Positions 50,997-58,924 of a stretch of DNA of 64,000 nucleotides are shown piece after piece; within the stretch, counting starts at the first letter, position 1; each line of letters starts with the position of its first letter. This DNA is from Xanthomonas codiaei (lineage in GTDB: Bacteria > Pseudomonadota > Gammaproteobacteria > Xanthomonadales > Xanthomonadaceae): NCBI RefSeq assembly GCF_002939785.1, contig NZ_MDEC01000013.1, positions 62,001-126,000 of the forward strand, read 5' to 3'. The notes below the pieces were generated by a model that had not been told where the DNA came from, did no database searches, and was given only the letters and a program-made list of their open reading frames with translations. The position numbers and the translations under genes were made by a program.

Positions 50997-52075
50997 GAGT
51001 GCATCACTCCCGGCTCTGGAAAGCGCTCGATCTCCGCATCGCCCTGGCGCAGAGGCGTATCGGCCAGTCGCGGAAACTCGCGGTACCTACCAGTCTCACC
51101 GTACACCAGAAAAGAACAGAATCTACTGGCGATCTCCATCCCAGGCGCCTTGTGGTCCAGAAACAGGAACTGCCCACCCGGATTGAGTTCCAGGAACACC
51201 GGCTCGCCGCCGGCGACGGGCACCACGAAATCCGCGCAGAAGAAATCCACACCCAGGGTCGATCGCAGGACATCGAGCTTTGCCTGCAAGCCGGGGTACA
51301 ACGGTTCCCAGCTGTACTGCATGGTTGCCTTGTGCCGGACAGCGCGGTAGTCGATTTCTCCCGGCAGGGAATGGCACATCCTCATGCAAAAGTACTCTCC
51401 TCCCATGCAGACCACGCGCAGATCGGCCTGATGCTCCACCACCTGCTGATACGTCGTCGGGCACGCACGCAGATCGGCATCGGCCAATTGTTCTTGGGGA
51501 GAAAGACGAGTGGCGTAGGAAACACTGTAGTTTTCACCGTCCGACCATGCTCCGACATTGAATGGCTTGACGACCACGCCATTGGCGTGTCTCTGTCGGA
51601 ACGCACGGATATCGGCTGGACGCTGGCTGATCAATGTCTCCGGCACAGCCAAGCCACTGGACATTGCAACGGCAAGCTGTAGCGGCTTTTGGTCGGCAGC
51701 CAGTGCGACGAGCGGCGCGTTGACCCAGCGCCGTACACCATACCGAGCGGAAAGCAGCGCCACTGCGCCCAGATCGAACAGCAATCCTTCCGTCTTGATG
51801 AATTTGATGTCCTGATCGTGGACATGTGCAGGAGCGGACTTGCTAAACAACACACGACGACTCCAGGCCACATCGTAAACCACCGCCCCGCTGTCGTTGA
51901 GAACGCTCACGCCTTCCTGCCCGTAGCACAAAGAAGCCTCGAGGCCGCATGGCCACCGACTGGTATCCAGCAGGCTGGCCGCATGCCCGGATGCGGCGAT
52001 CATCGCAGCGATCGTGGATGCATGTGCGTCACTGCTCGGAGCAATGATCAGTACCTTCCTGAGATCTTTTTGCAT
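50993..52075 (-). CDS. ATP-grasp ligase, graspetide (MvdD-like) maturase candidate
   Basis: 360 residues from ATG 52075 (MQKDLRKVL). The N-terminal domain ends with YDVAWSRRVLFSK, similar to the W-x-RR element of microviridin-type ligases. The central ATP-grasp lid follows (WVNAPLVALAADQKPLQLAV; KPF with Lys170), and the C-terminal metal/ATP site has ADFVV (Asp282) and FLELNPGGQFLFLD (296-302, Glu/Asn Mg2+ ligands). In known members this NPxGQ(W/F)L(F/W) sequence marks enzymes that form ester or amide side-chain links in ribosomal peptides. It lies 68 nt after a small Gly-Gly peptide gene, its likely substrate. No second ATP-grasp gene is adjacent. Confidence 0.87.
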   Translation of the reverse strand: MQKDLRKVLIIAPSSDAHASTIAAMIAASGHAASLLDTSRWPCGLEASLCYGQEGVSVLNDSGAVVYDVAWSRRVLFSKSAPAHVHDQDIKFIKTEGLLFDLGAVALLSARYGVRRWVNAPLVALAADQKPLQLAVAMSSGLAVPETLISQRPADIRAFRQRHANGVVVKPFNVGAWSDGENYSVSYATRLSPQEQLADADLRACPTTYQQVVEHQADLRVVCMGGEYFCMRMCHSLPGEIDYRAVRHKATMQYSWEPLYPGLQAKLDVLRSTLGVDFFCADFVVPVAGGEPVFLELNPGGQFLFLDHKAPGMEIASRFCSFLVYGETGRYREFPRLADTPLRQGDAEIERFPEPGVMHS

Positions 52076-52108
52076 GGATGGGGGCTTGCTCCGGAATTCG
52101 ACAAAGAC

Positions 52109-52131
52109 ATGGCGGCACTGCATGCCGCCAT
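52109..52131. promoter_or_regulatory. Hairpin between precursor and maturase genes
   Basis: A perfect 9-bp stem (52109-52117 with 52123-52131, arm ATGGCGGCA) and a 5-nt loop lie in the 68-nt gap between the precursor stop and the ATP-grasp start. On the minus strand it is followed by GTCTTTGTCG, a weak U-rich tail. It may act as an attenuator or as a 3' stabiliser giving more precursor than enzyme. Confidence 0.6.
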
Positions 52132-52143
52132 GCCGGCAGGTAC

Positions 52144-52311
52144 TTAGCTGATGATGACGATGGTCTCGGTGTCGACGGCCTCGACAATAATGATGATCAA
52201 CGTATCGCCAGCACCACCGCAGGACACAGCATTGACCTCTTCCTGAGTCATTTCACGTGCGAAGCGCTGGGCGACGGGACGAGCATTTTCCATGAGTTCG
52301 AAGTTTTCCAT
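52144..52311 (-). CDS. Candidate RiPP precursor peptide (55 residues, Gly-Gly leader)
   Basis: A gene too small for normal calling. AAGGAG lies 7 nt before the ATG. The leader (residues 1-33) is acidic/basic amphipathic: MENFELMENA, then RPVAQRFAREM, TQEEVNAV and SCGG. PVAQRFARE resembles the PFFARFLE helix that microviridin ligases bind, and SCGG (30-33) is a double-glycine cleavage site for C39 peptidases. The 22-residue core (34-55) begins AGDTLIIIIVEAV and ends DTETIVIIS. It is rich in Ile/Val with Thr37, Thr48, Thr50, Ser55 as possible donors and Asp36, Glu44, Asp47, Glu49 as possible acceptors for ester or amide bridges. It lies 19 nt after the transporter gene and 68 nt before the ATP-grasp gene. 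Confidence 0.85.
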   Translation of the reverse strand: MENFELMENARPVAQRFAREMTQEEVNAVSCGGAGDTLIIIIVEAVDTETIVIIS

Positions 52312-52330
52312 TACTTACTCCTTGGCTGCT

Positions 52331-54517
52331 TCAGGGGTGTTCGCCGGCGAGATTGCCGACGCGTTGCTCGACGCCATCACTGACATCAAGTCTCTCGGCG
52401 TCATGATTGACGCTTGGCTTGTCGCGTGACTCGGCGACGAGCGATATCCTGCGATCGGCGGACGCGATCGTTTCCTGCCGGTGCGCGATGATGATTCTGG
52501 TCATCTTCATCGCCTTGATATGCGCGTTGACGACCTGATCCCTGTTGGAATCCAGATGACTGGTGGCTTCGTCCAGGATCAGGATCTTGGGCTGACGATA
52601 CAGCGCGCGCGCCAGGACAATGCGCTGACGTTGTCCGCCCGACAGAATCGACCCCATGTCGCCGACAAGCGATTCATACCCCATTGGCATCCTGACGATG
52701 TCGTCGTGGATTGCCGCCAGATGCGCGGCACTGGCAATCCGCTCGATGTTCGAATCCGGGTCGAAAAACGCAATGTTGTCGGCCAACGATCCAGCGAACA
52801 GTTGATCGTCCTGCATGACGGCCGCCACCATCGCCCTGTAATTTTCCAGGCCGAACTTGCGGATATCGATCCCGCCAATCTCGATCGTGCCCTCGGTTGG
52901 CTCGATCAGACCAAGCAACAGCTTGGCCAACGTCGACTTGCCGCAGCCGCTCGGCCCCACGATGGCTACCGACTCGCCCGCCTCGATCCGTAGGTCGAGA
53001 TTGCGTATGACCCATGGATCGTCGTCCGAATACCGAAAGCTCAATCCCTTCACCTGAATCTCGGGACTTGGCTCCGGCCCGCTGTAAGTGGACATCTCGT
53101 CCAGTTCCGGCGTCGTCGTGGCGATATCGGCAATCCGCTCGGCATGCAGGTGCAGCATCTTCAGTTCGATGGACTTGTCGACCAGGCTTGCGGCCCTGCT
53201 GGTGAACAGATCCGCATATGCGAGGAAGGCGACCAACATGCCTGCAGACAGTGTCCCCTCCAATGCCAGATAGCCACCGATAGCGATAACAAAGACCCGT
53301 TGCGTGCCGAACAGCCCTTGATTGAGCGCGTTGAATGCGAGACCGAAACGTTGCGACTGCATTTCCAGTCGCATGCTTTGTGCGGTGGCATTGAATAACC
53401 TGGCTTGCCGCAGCCCCTGTTTGTTGGCCAGCTTGATCGCCTGGATGCCGCGCACCGACTCCATCAACTCGCTCTGCTGACGTGCCGCGTAGGTCAGCTG
53501 GTCGCGGCTGACCATGAACTGGTGTCGATACAAGGCCAGACGCAGGCAGAGATACAAGGCGAATGCGCCCAGCACCAGACCTGTGAGCGCAGGACTGTAG
53601 GCCAGCAGGATGACCACGGCCAGGCATCCGGTCAGCCCATTGAGCATCGCTTCCACGAAACTGCCGGTCAGCGTGGTCTGAATCGACTTCAGGGACGAAA
53701 ATCGCGACAGCACATCACCCATGTGCCGCTTTTCGAAATACTCCAGCGGGAGTCGCAGCAGGTGGCCGAACAGATTGGTGATCCACTGCGTGTTCAACGA
53801 TGCGCCGAGCCAGCTGACGATCCAGCTCCGCGCGACCGTCAATGCGGCCTGAAACATGACAGTCAACAGAAATGCGATGGTCAGTATCTTGAGCAACGGC
53901 ATGTCCGCCGACACCAGGACATGGTCGATGACCCACTGCATCTGAAAAGGCAGCAATAACGCTAGCACCTCGATCGCCAGCGCCAGTCCGAAGATCTGCA
54001 GCAATCCGCGCTTGAGCCCAAAAATACGCCCGGTCAGCGAGCGCAGCGACACCCGCGGCACCTGGACCGTAGGCTGGAAGCTGGCGCCCGGTTGCAACTC
54101 CAACAACACACCGGTGAAGTGCTTGCCGAGCTCGGACATCGGCAACCGCAGCGTGCCCCGCGCGGGATCGTGCAGTAGCGCCACGCCGCGTACGACCCGC
54201 TCCAGGACGACGAAATGCGACATGTCCCAATGCAGGATGCAAGGTTGCCCGAGATCCTGCAGATACTCCGGTTCGGCCCGCATTGCCCGGACATCCAGCC
54301 CCATTGCGCGCCCTATCTGCACCAATCGCTCCAGGCGCACACCCCGCAGTGAGATGTTGAACCGGCGCCGAAGTTGTGCGAGATCGACTCTGTCGCCGTG
54401 ATATCGCGCGATCATGGTCAGGCAGGCGAGACCACACTCGGCCGCCTCGGTCTGCATGATCGGAACGATCTGCGCGCGGCTGGACAACAATTGATGGACC
54501 TGCGTCGCGTCGATCAT
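52331..54517 (-). CDS. Peptidase-containing ABC transporter (C39, PCAT)
   Basis: A 728-residue exporter for Gly-Gly leader peptides. The N-terminal C39 cysteine-protease domain (1-about 140) has the catalytic residues Cys28 (AAECGLACL), His101 (MSHFVVLE) and Asp117 (HDPARG). Six membrane helices follow (about 165-440). The ATPase domain (about 485-715) carries Walker A GPSGCGKST, LSGGQRQR and LILDEATSHLD. It would cut precursors after Gly-Gly and export the core. It overlaps the HlyD-type gene by 4 nt and is followed by a GG-peptide gene 19 nt later. It is similar in type to RaxB and colicin-V CvaB, but no sulfotransferase gene is adjacent. Confidence 0.95.
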   Translation of the reverse strand: MIDATQVHQLLSSRAQIVPIMQTEAAECGLACLTMIARYHGDRVDLAQLRRRFNISLRGVRLERLVQIGRAMGLDVRAMRAEPEYLQDLGQPCILHWDMSHFVVLERVVRGVALLHDPARGTLRLPMSELGKHFTGVLLELQPGASFQPTVQVPRVSLRSLTGRIFGLKRGLLQIFGLALAIEVLALLLPFQMQWVIDHVLVSADMPLLKILTIAFLLTVMFQAALTVARSWIVSWLGASLNTQWITNLFGHLLRLPLEYFEKRHMGDVLSRFSSLKSIQTTLTGSFVEAMLNGLTGCLAVVILLAYSPALTGLVLGAFALYLCLRLALYRHQFMVSRDQLTYAARQQSELMESVRGIQAIKLANKQGLRQARLFNATAQSMRLEMQSQRFGLAFNALNQGLFGTQRVFVIAIGGYLALEGTLSAGMLVAFLAYADLFTSRAASLVDKSIELKMLHLHAERIADIATTTPELDEMSTYSGPEPSPEIQVKGLSFRYSDDDPWVIRNLDLRIEAGESVAIVGPSGCGKSTLAKLLLGLIEPTEGTIEIGGIDIRKFGLENYRAMVAAVMQDDQLFAGSLADNIAFFDPDSNIERIASAAHLAAIHDDIVRMPMGYESLVGDMGSILSGGQRQRIVLARALYRQPKILILDEATSHLDSNRDQVVNAHIKAMKMTRIIIAHRQETIASADRRISLVAESRDKPSVNHDAERLDVSDGVEQRVGNLAGEHP

Positions 54518-55794
54518 CCGCGCCGCCCAGCCGGATCCGCGGACAGGCGCGAGGCCATTTCGTAGACCGGTTCAAACATCCATTCGATCAACCGGCGCTT
54601 CTCAAGCAGGATATCGGCATCCAGCACCATTCCCGGACGTAGCAACTCTTCTCGCCCATTGGCCAGGATGTGCTGGCTCTCCAGCTCGACGACCACGCGA
54701 TAACGTGCATCGTCGATCTGCTGCCCCAGCAGCGATGACAACTCTCTGGCGCTGACCGCACTGCGGGAGACTTCAATCACTTGGCCGGCATGACGACCGA
54801 ACTTTTGATACGGGAAGGCCTGGTAGCGAAGCAGGACGCGGTCGCCACGAGCCACGAATCCAACCGCCTTGGAGGGCACCCATAGTTCGGCACGCAACCT
54901 GGTGTCCTTGGGCAACAGGGTGAGCAGAGGCTGTTGCGCGCTCACCGGTTGGCCAGGGTGAACGAGCAGATTTCCGATGATCCCGTCGGTCGGGGCTCGA
55001 AGAACGACCGAACGGCGCGCCTCGCTTTCGGACAGCGAGCGAGCGACATCCGCGATCTGCCTGGCGATCTCGTTACGCTCCCCCTCCAGGGCTGCAGGAT
55101 TCTGTTCCAGCTGCGATTGCAGTTGAGAATGCTCTACCTGCAGGTCGAGCGCATGTTTCTGCAGTTCCTTGAGTTGGCCCTGGTGCTGCATTGCGATGTC
55201 CTGCTGCTGCAGCAGTTGCACCTTGGTCAATATTCCTTTTTCTGCGGCGCTCACCCACTGCTCGTAGAGCCGATTGGCACTGTCCGCACGTTGGCGCTGC
55301 AACCGGACCTGCTGCTCGGTGGTCTGCATTTGCTCCTGCAGCAGCGTGAGGCGCCGACGCAGATCACGTTGTTGCGCGTGGTACAACGCGTCCTGTGACT
55401 GCAGGTCTGCGGCCAGACGAGCGCGCTTGATTTCCAGCTGCGAAATCACCGATGCCTGCGTATCACCGAGCGCTGTACTGTCCTGTTCTCCGGAGATTTC
55501 CAGCATGGGATCGCCGGCTCGCACCATAGCTCCCTCGGCGACGAATGCCTTGGACACCAGGCCGGCACTGAGCGGCGTCAAGGTCAGCAGACCGCGGTCG
55601 GGCACCAGTGCTCCGTTTACCGCTTCGTGGCGTGTAAAGCTGCCAACGCACAGCAGCGCAATCACCGTCATGACCACACACACTGCTATCAGAAAGCATG
55701 GCCAGCCGAATCTCGGCGCCTGAAGACGTACTGGCGCAAGCCAGGTCTCGCGGCGAGCGCGCATGACTTCTTCCCTGAAGAAACCGTCCGGCAT
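54514..55794 (-). CDS. HlyD/CvaA-family periplasmic adaptor of the peptide exporter
   Basis: 426 residues from ATG 55794, with AGGGAG 5 nt upstream; a GTG at 55800 is an alternative start. A cytoplasmic tail and one membrane helix (about 33-56) are followed by a lipoyl half (LTPLSAGLVSKAFVAEGAMVRAG). A long coiled-coil hairpin follows (about 115-260, QQQ/LQ-rich), then the second lipoyl half (VLRAPTDGIIGNLLVHPGQ) and a C-terminal barrel. It pairs with the PCAT gene, overlapping by 4 nt. The N-terminal half and coiled coil resemble CvaA/RaxA type adaptors that link to outer-membrane TolC. Confidence 0.92.
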   Translation of the reverse strand: MPDGFFREEVMRARRETWLAPVRLQAPRFGWPCFLIAVCVVMTVIALLCVGSFTRHEAVNGALVPDRGLLTLTPLSAGLVSKAFVAEGAMVRAGDPMLEISGEQDSTALGDTQASVISQLEIKRARLAADLQSQDALYHAQQRDLRRRLTLLQEQMQTTEQQVRLQRQRADSANRLYEQWVSAAEKGILTKVQLLQQQDIAMQHQGQLKELQKHALDLQVEHSQLQSQLEQNPAALEGERNEIARQIADVARSLSESEARRSVVLRAPTDGIIGNLLVHPGQPVSAQQPLLTLLPKDTRLRAELWVPSKAVGFVARGDRVLLRYQAFPYQKFGRHAGQVIEVSRSAVSARELSSLLGQQIDDARYRVVVELESQHILANGREELLRPGMVLDADILLEKRRLIEWMFEPVYEMASRLSADPAGRRG

Positions 55795-55843
55795 ATGCAC
55801 TCCCTGTCTTCATTGAGACACGCAGCATTCCCTTCAGGTTTAG

Positions 55844-55870
55844 TTAATAGAGCAACAGGAGCACTGTCAA
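55844..55870 (-). promoter_or_regulatory. Candidate sigma-70 promoter of the RiPP operon
   Basis: On the minus strand a perfect TTGACA (55865-55870) is followed after 15 nt by TATTAA (55844-55849), about 50 nt before the HlyD-type ATG. The spacer is shorter than the ideal 17 nt; TTAACT at 17 nt is an alternative -10. It lies just beyond the dinG stop codon in an A/T-richer patch. Confidence 0.4.
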
Positions 55871-55941
55871 GCGCCGTGCGTCGCATAATGCGTCCTGCCT
55901 GGAGCGTGCTTCCTGTCAGCGGCACTGCGTGCTTGCGTCAA

Positions 55942-58074
55942 TCAGCCGATCACCCGCTTGAACGGCGGCAAGGCGTCGATGATGCGCTTGCCGTAGCGGC
56001 GGGTGAGCAGGCGCGAGTCGAGGATGATGACGCGGCCGTGGTCGCTGGAGCTGCGGATCAGGCGGCCGGCGAACTGGGTGAGCGTGCGCAGCGCATGCGG
56101 GATGGCGATCAGGTTGAAGGCGTTGTGGCCGCGGCTTTCCAACCATTCGCTCAAGGTCGAGGTCTGCGGGTCGGTGGGCACGGCGAACGGCACCTGGGTG
56201 ATGACCACGGTGGTGCAGGCCTCGCCCGGCAGGTCCAGGCCTTCGCCGAAGGAATTGAGCCCGAACAGCACCGAGCCTTCGCCGGCGGCAATGCGGCGCA
56301 GATGTTCGGTGATCAACTGCGACTTGTTGCCCTCGCCTTGCACCAGCACGCGGTTGCGCTGCGCCAGCGGCATCAGGTCGGCCACCTTTTCCATCTTCCA
56401 GCGCGAGGTGAACAGCACGATGCTGCCCTTGGCGGTCCAATCCAGTTCGCGCACCAGGTACCTGGCCACTTCCTTGGGATGGCCTTCGCGATCGTCGGGA
56501 GTGACGGGGAAATTGGGTACGATCAGTTCGGCCTGATTGGGCAGGTCGAACGGGGAGGCCAGCGAGGCCATTTCGGCATGATCGGGCAAGCCGTTGTCGA
56601 TGGCGAAGGACTGGAAATCGCCGCCGCCGGTGAGCGTGGCCGAGGTCATCACCACCGAATCGACCTCGTTCCAGATCATCGTGCGCAGCACTTGCGCCGC
56701 CGACACCGGCGAGCAGTGGCAGATCAGATCACCATCGCGCGAGAGGGTGATCCAGCGTGCCATCGGCGGCTGGCCCTCCTTGTCTTCGCGCCGCCAGCCG
56801 CTCCACAGATTGTGTTGCTGCTCGGCCATTTCCAGCGCCAGCCCCAGGCTGCGCTGCAGGCGCTCGCGTGCGGCATCGTCCTGCTTGCCCTTGGCCACGG
56901 CGCTGTGCGCGGCGTGCACCCAATTGAACAGCGCGCGGGTTTCTTCGCCCAGCTCGTCGATGGCCGGGCCCCACTGCGGCGGCAGCTTGCCGTTGGCCGC
57001 ACGCCACAGCGGATCGCGCTCGCCGGGCTCGGGCTTCCAGAGGCGTTCGACCTCGGCATGGAAGGCCTTGAGCAACTTGGACACGCGCGCGGCCACTTCG
57101 ATGGCCTCGTTGGGCAACAGGTTGCCGATCCGGTCCTTGTCCACCGCGCGGTACGCGGCCGCGATGAGGATCTGCATGCGGCCGGTGCGCCGGGCCATGT
57201 CGTCCAGCGGCAGGTTGGCCGCGCCCTGGTCGATCGCCACGCCGGCGATGTGGTGGCCTTCGTCGAGCACCAGCAGCATGTCCGCTGGCGGGGCGATCAG
57301 CGGCTGGCCGTTTTCGGCATCGCCCAGCGACAGCGAGGACAGCAGCAGGGCGTGGTTGGTGACCACGATCTGCGCTTCGCGCACGTCGGTGCGTGCCTTG
57401 AGCACCGGGCATTGCGCGGCGTAGCTGCAGCGGCGCCCCGCGCAACCGGAGGCCGGGGTGGTGATGCGCATGCGCAACGGCACCGAGACCTGTTCGGGGG
57501 CGTCGTCCAGATCGCCATTCCAGGTGCGCGCGGCGTAGGCCTTGGCCAGGCGCTTGGCCAGGTCCGCATCGGCCGGGCTCAGCGGGCGGTCGTACAGCGC
57601 CTGCTCGTCTTCGAACATGGCGTTCTGGCTGGTGTCGCCTTCCAGCTCGGCGGCGTTGCGGGTGCACAGGTAGCGGGTGCGGCCCTTGGCCAGCGCCACG
57701 GTGGCCTCCAGCCCGGTGGCCTTGAGAAAGGCCGGGATGTCGCGCTCCACCAGCTGCGATTGCAGCGCGACGGTACCGGTGCTGATGACCAGCTTCTTCT
57801 TGGTGGCCAGCGCGATCGGCACCCCGGCGGTGAGGTAGCCCAGGCTCTTGCCGACGCCGGTGGGCGCCTCGGCGATGCCGATGCCGCCGGAGGTGGCCAG
57901 CGCACGCGAGACCAGACCGATCATCTGGCTCTGCGCGCGGCGGGTGGCAAAGCCGGGCGTGTTGGCCTGCAGCTTGGCGTAGGCATCGCGGATACCGGCC
58001 TTGATCGGGTCGGTCAGCACGCGCTGGGTGGGAACGGGCGCAGACGGCGCGGCCGGAGGGGCAAGATCACTCAT
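55942..58074 (-). CDS. dinG: DinG/YoaA-family ATP-dependent DNA helicase
   Basis: 710 residues from ATG 58074 (MSDLAPPA). A superfamily 2 XPD-like helicase with Walker A (APTGVGKS, 70-77) and the DEAH-type box (LVLDEGHH). Cysteines in the iron-sulfur region (one in RYLCTRN, then CAGRRCSYAAQCP) likely ligate a 4Fe-4S cluster as in DinG. Late motifs include SIVLFTSRW and GSVLFGLNSFGEGLDLPG. It unwinds 5'-tailed DNA or R-loops in DNA repair. It runs in the same direction as the upstream small membrane-protein and aroE genes and ends just before the RiPP operon. Confidence 0.94.
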   Translation of the reverse strand: MSDLAPPAAPSAPVPTQRVLTDPIKAGIRDAYAKLQANTPGFATRRAQSQMIGLVSRALATSGGIGIAEAPTGVGKSLGYLTAGVPIALATKKKLVISTGTVALQSQLVERDIPAFLKATGLEATVALAKGRTRYLCTRNAAELEGDTSQNAMFEDEQALYDRPLSPADADLAKRLAKAYAARTWNGDLDDAPEQVSVPLRMRITTPASGCAGRRCSYAAQCPVLKARTDVREAQIVVTNHALLLSSLSLGDAENGQPLIAPPADMLLVLDEGHHIAGVAIDQGAANLPLDDMARRTGRMQILIAAAYRAVDKDRIGNLLPNEAIEVAARVSKLLKAFHAEVERLWKPEPGERDPLWRAANGKLPPQWGPAIDELGEETRALFNWVHAAHSAVAKGKQDDAARERLQRSLGLALEMAEQQHNLWSGWRREDKEGQPPMARWITLSRDGDLICHCSPVSAAQVLRTMIWNEVDSVVMTSATLTGGGDFQSFAIDNGLPDHAEMASLASPFDLPNQAELIVPNFPVTPDDREGHPKEVARYLVRELDWTAKGSIVLFTSRWKMEKVADLMPLAQRNRVLVQGEGNKSQLITEHLRRIAAGEGSVLFGLNSFGEGLDLPGEACTTVVITQVPFAVPTDPQTSTLSEWLESRGHNAFNLIAIPHALRTLTQFAGRLIRSSSDHGRVIILDSRLLTRRYGKRIIDALPPFKRVIG

Positions 58075-58560
58075 CGCGCCATTTTCGCACGGACCGGCGC
58101 AGCGCCTGCGACCGTCGTGCCACGCGCCTGAACGCAGTGACCTTGCGAGTGACAAGGCAGGGCGCTGCTTGCCGAAGGATGAGTCGTATCGCAGTAGACC
58201 GCGCAGAGCCGGCACCGGTCGTACACGCCGGATCGCATCGATGCACGCCATGCGGCGCCACGTCGCACTGGAGACAGCGGCCCAGGCCTGCGTGCCGCTG
58301 CCTGCCTGCTACCCGCGTGACTGCCTTCAGCCGCCGCGGCTGGAGCGCGGCCCCGCATGCCGTGCCCACAGTGCGCCCCAATGGCGAGCATCGCGCCCCC
58401 ATCAGCGGCATGCCCACGCCGACGCCGGTCGGTCCAAACCGCACGTACGGCCTGCCCGCACGATCGACCGTGGTCAGCGACTACGGCTGCAGCAGCGTCC
58501 AGCTCCCCTGCCCCGCACACACCACCCTCACCACGGCCGGCGCCAGGGCCTTCAGCGGGA
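58075..58560. other. Gene-free stretch
   Basis: About 486 nt between the small membrane protein and dinG. Only short basic frames; no recognised element. It likely carries the dinG promoter. Confidence 0.4.
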
Positions 58561-58914
58561 TCACCCGCGCGGGCCGGCATCCTTCGCCGGCCCCTGCAGG
58601 CTGCGCGCCAGGGTCCACACCAGCAGACCGATGCCCAGCGCCTGCACCGCCGTCAGCGCGAAGCGGCCGATGCCCATCACCAAGCCGATCTGCCGCACAT
58701 TGCCCTGCTCCAGCAACAACATGGGAATGGACTGCAACGCGACGTCGGCCAGCACGCAGCCCAGCAGCAGCCACAGCCCGAGCAGCCCGACCCGCCGCAG
58801 CTGGCCCTGCGGGGCGCGCCACAGCAGCACCAGGCCCAGCAGCACGGCGATCAGCATCGGTACGCGCGACAGCAGGCTGGTGATCAGGCTGAGCAGGATG
58901 TCGGTGAGCGTCAT
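58561..58914 (-). CDS. Small membrane protein, hypothetical
   Basis: 117 residues from ATG 58914 (MTLTDILLS), 11 nt after aroE's stop. Three hydrophobic helices: about 5-29 (ILLSLITSLLSRVPMLIAVLLGLVLLW), 37-62 and 81-105. No known motif. The first helix pair carries Leu-rich segments and a short basic loop (RAPQGQLRRVG). Co-transcribed with aroE, but with no evident functional link. Function unknown. Confidence 0.7.
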   Translation of the reverse strand: MTLTDILLSLITSLLSRVPMLIAVLLGLVLLWRAPQGQLRRVGLLGLWLLLGCVLADVALQSIPMLLLEQGNVRQIGLVMGIGRFALTAVQALGIGLLVWTLARSLQGPAKDAGPRG

Positions 58915-58924
58915 GGCGGGCGGC

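Noticed and set aside
52331..55794. rax locus (RaxA/RaxB) identity
   Set aside because: Export genes are of the same type, but no sulfotransferase or sulfation-motif peptide is present and an ATP-grasp gene is. Treated as a distinct peptide pathway.
55627..58131. 834-codon plus-strand frame across the dinG region
   Set aside because: It is an antisense shadow of dinG caused by high GC. Its translation is Arg/Ala/Gly/His-rich with no motif, while the minus frame has full helicase motifs.
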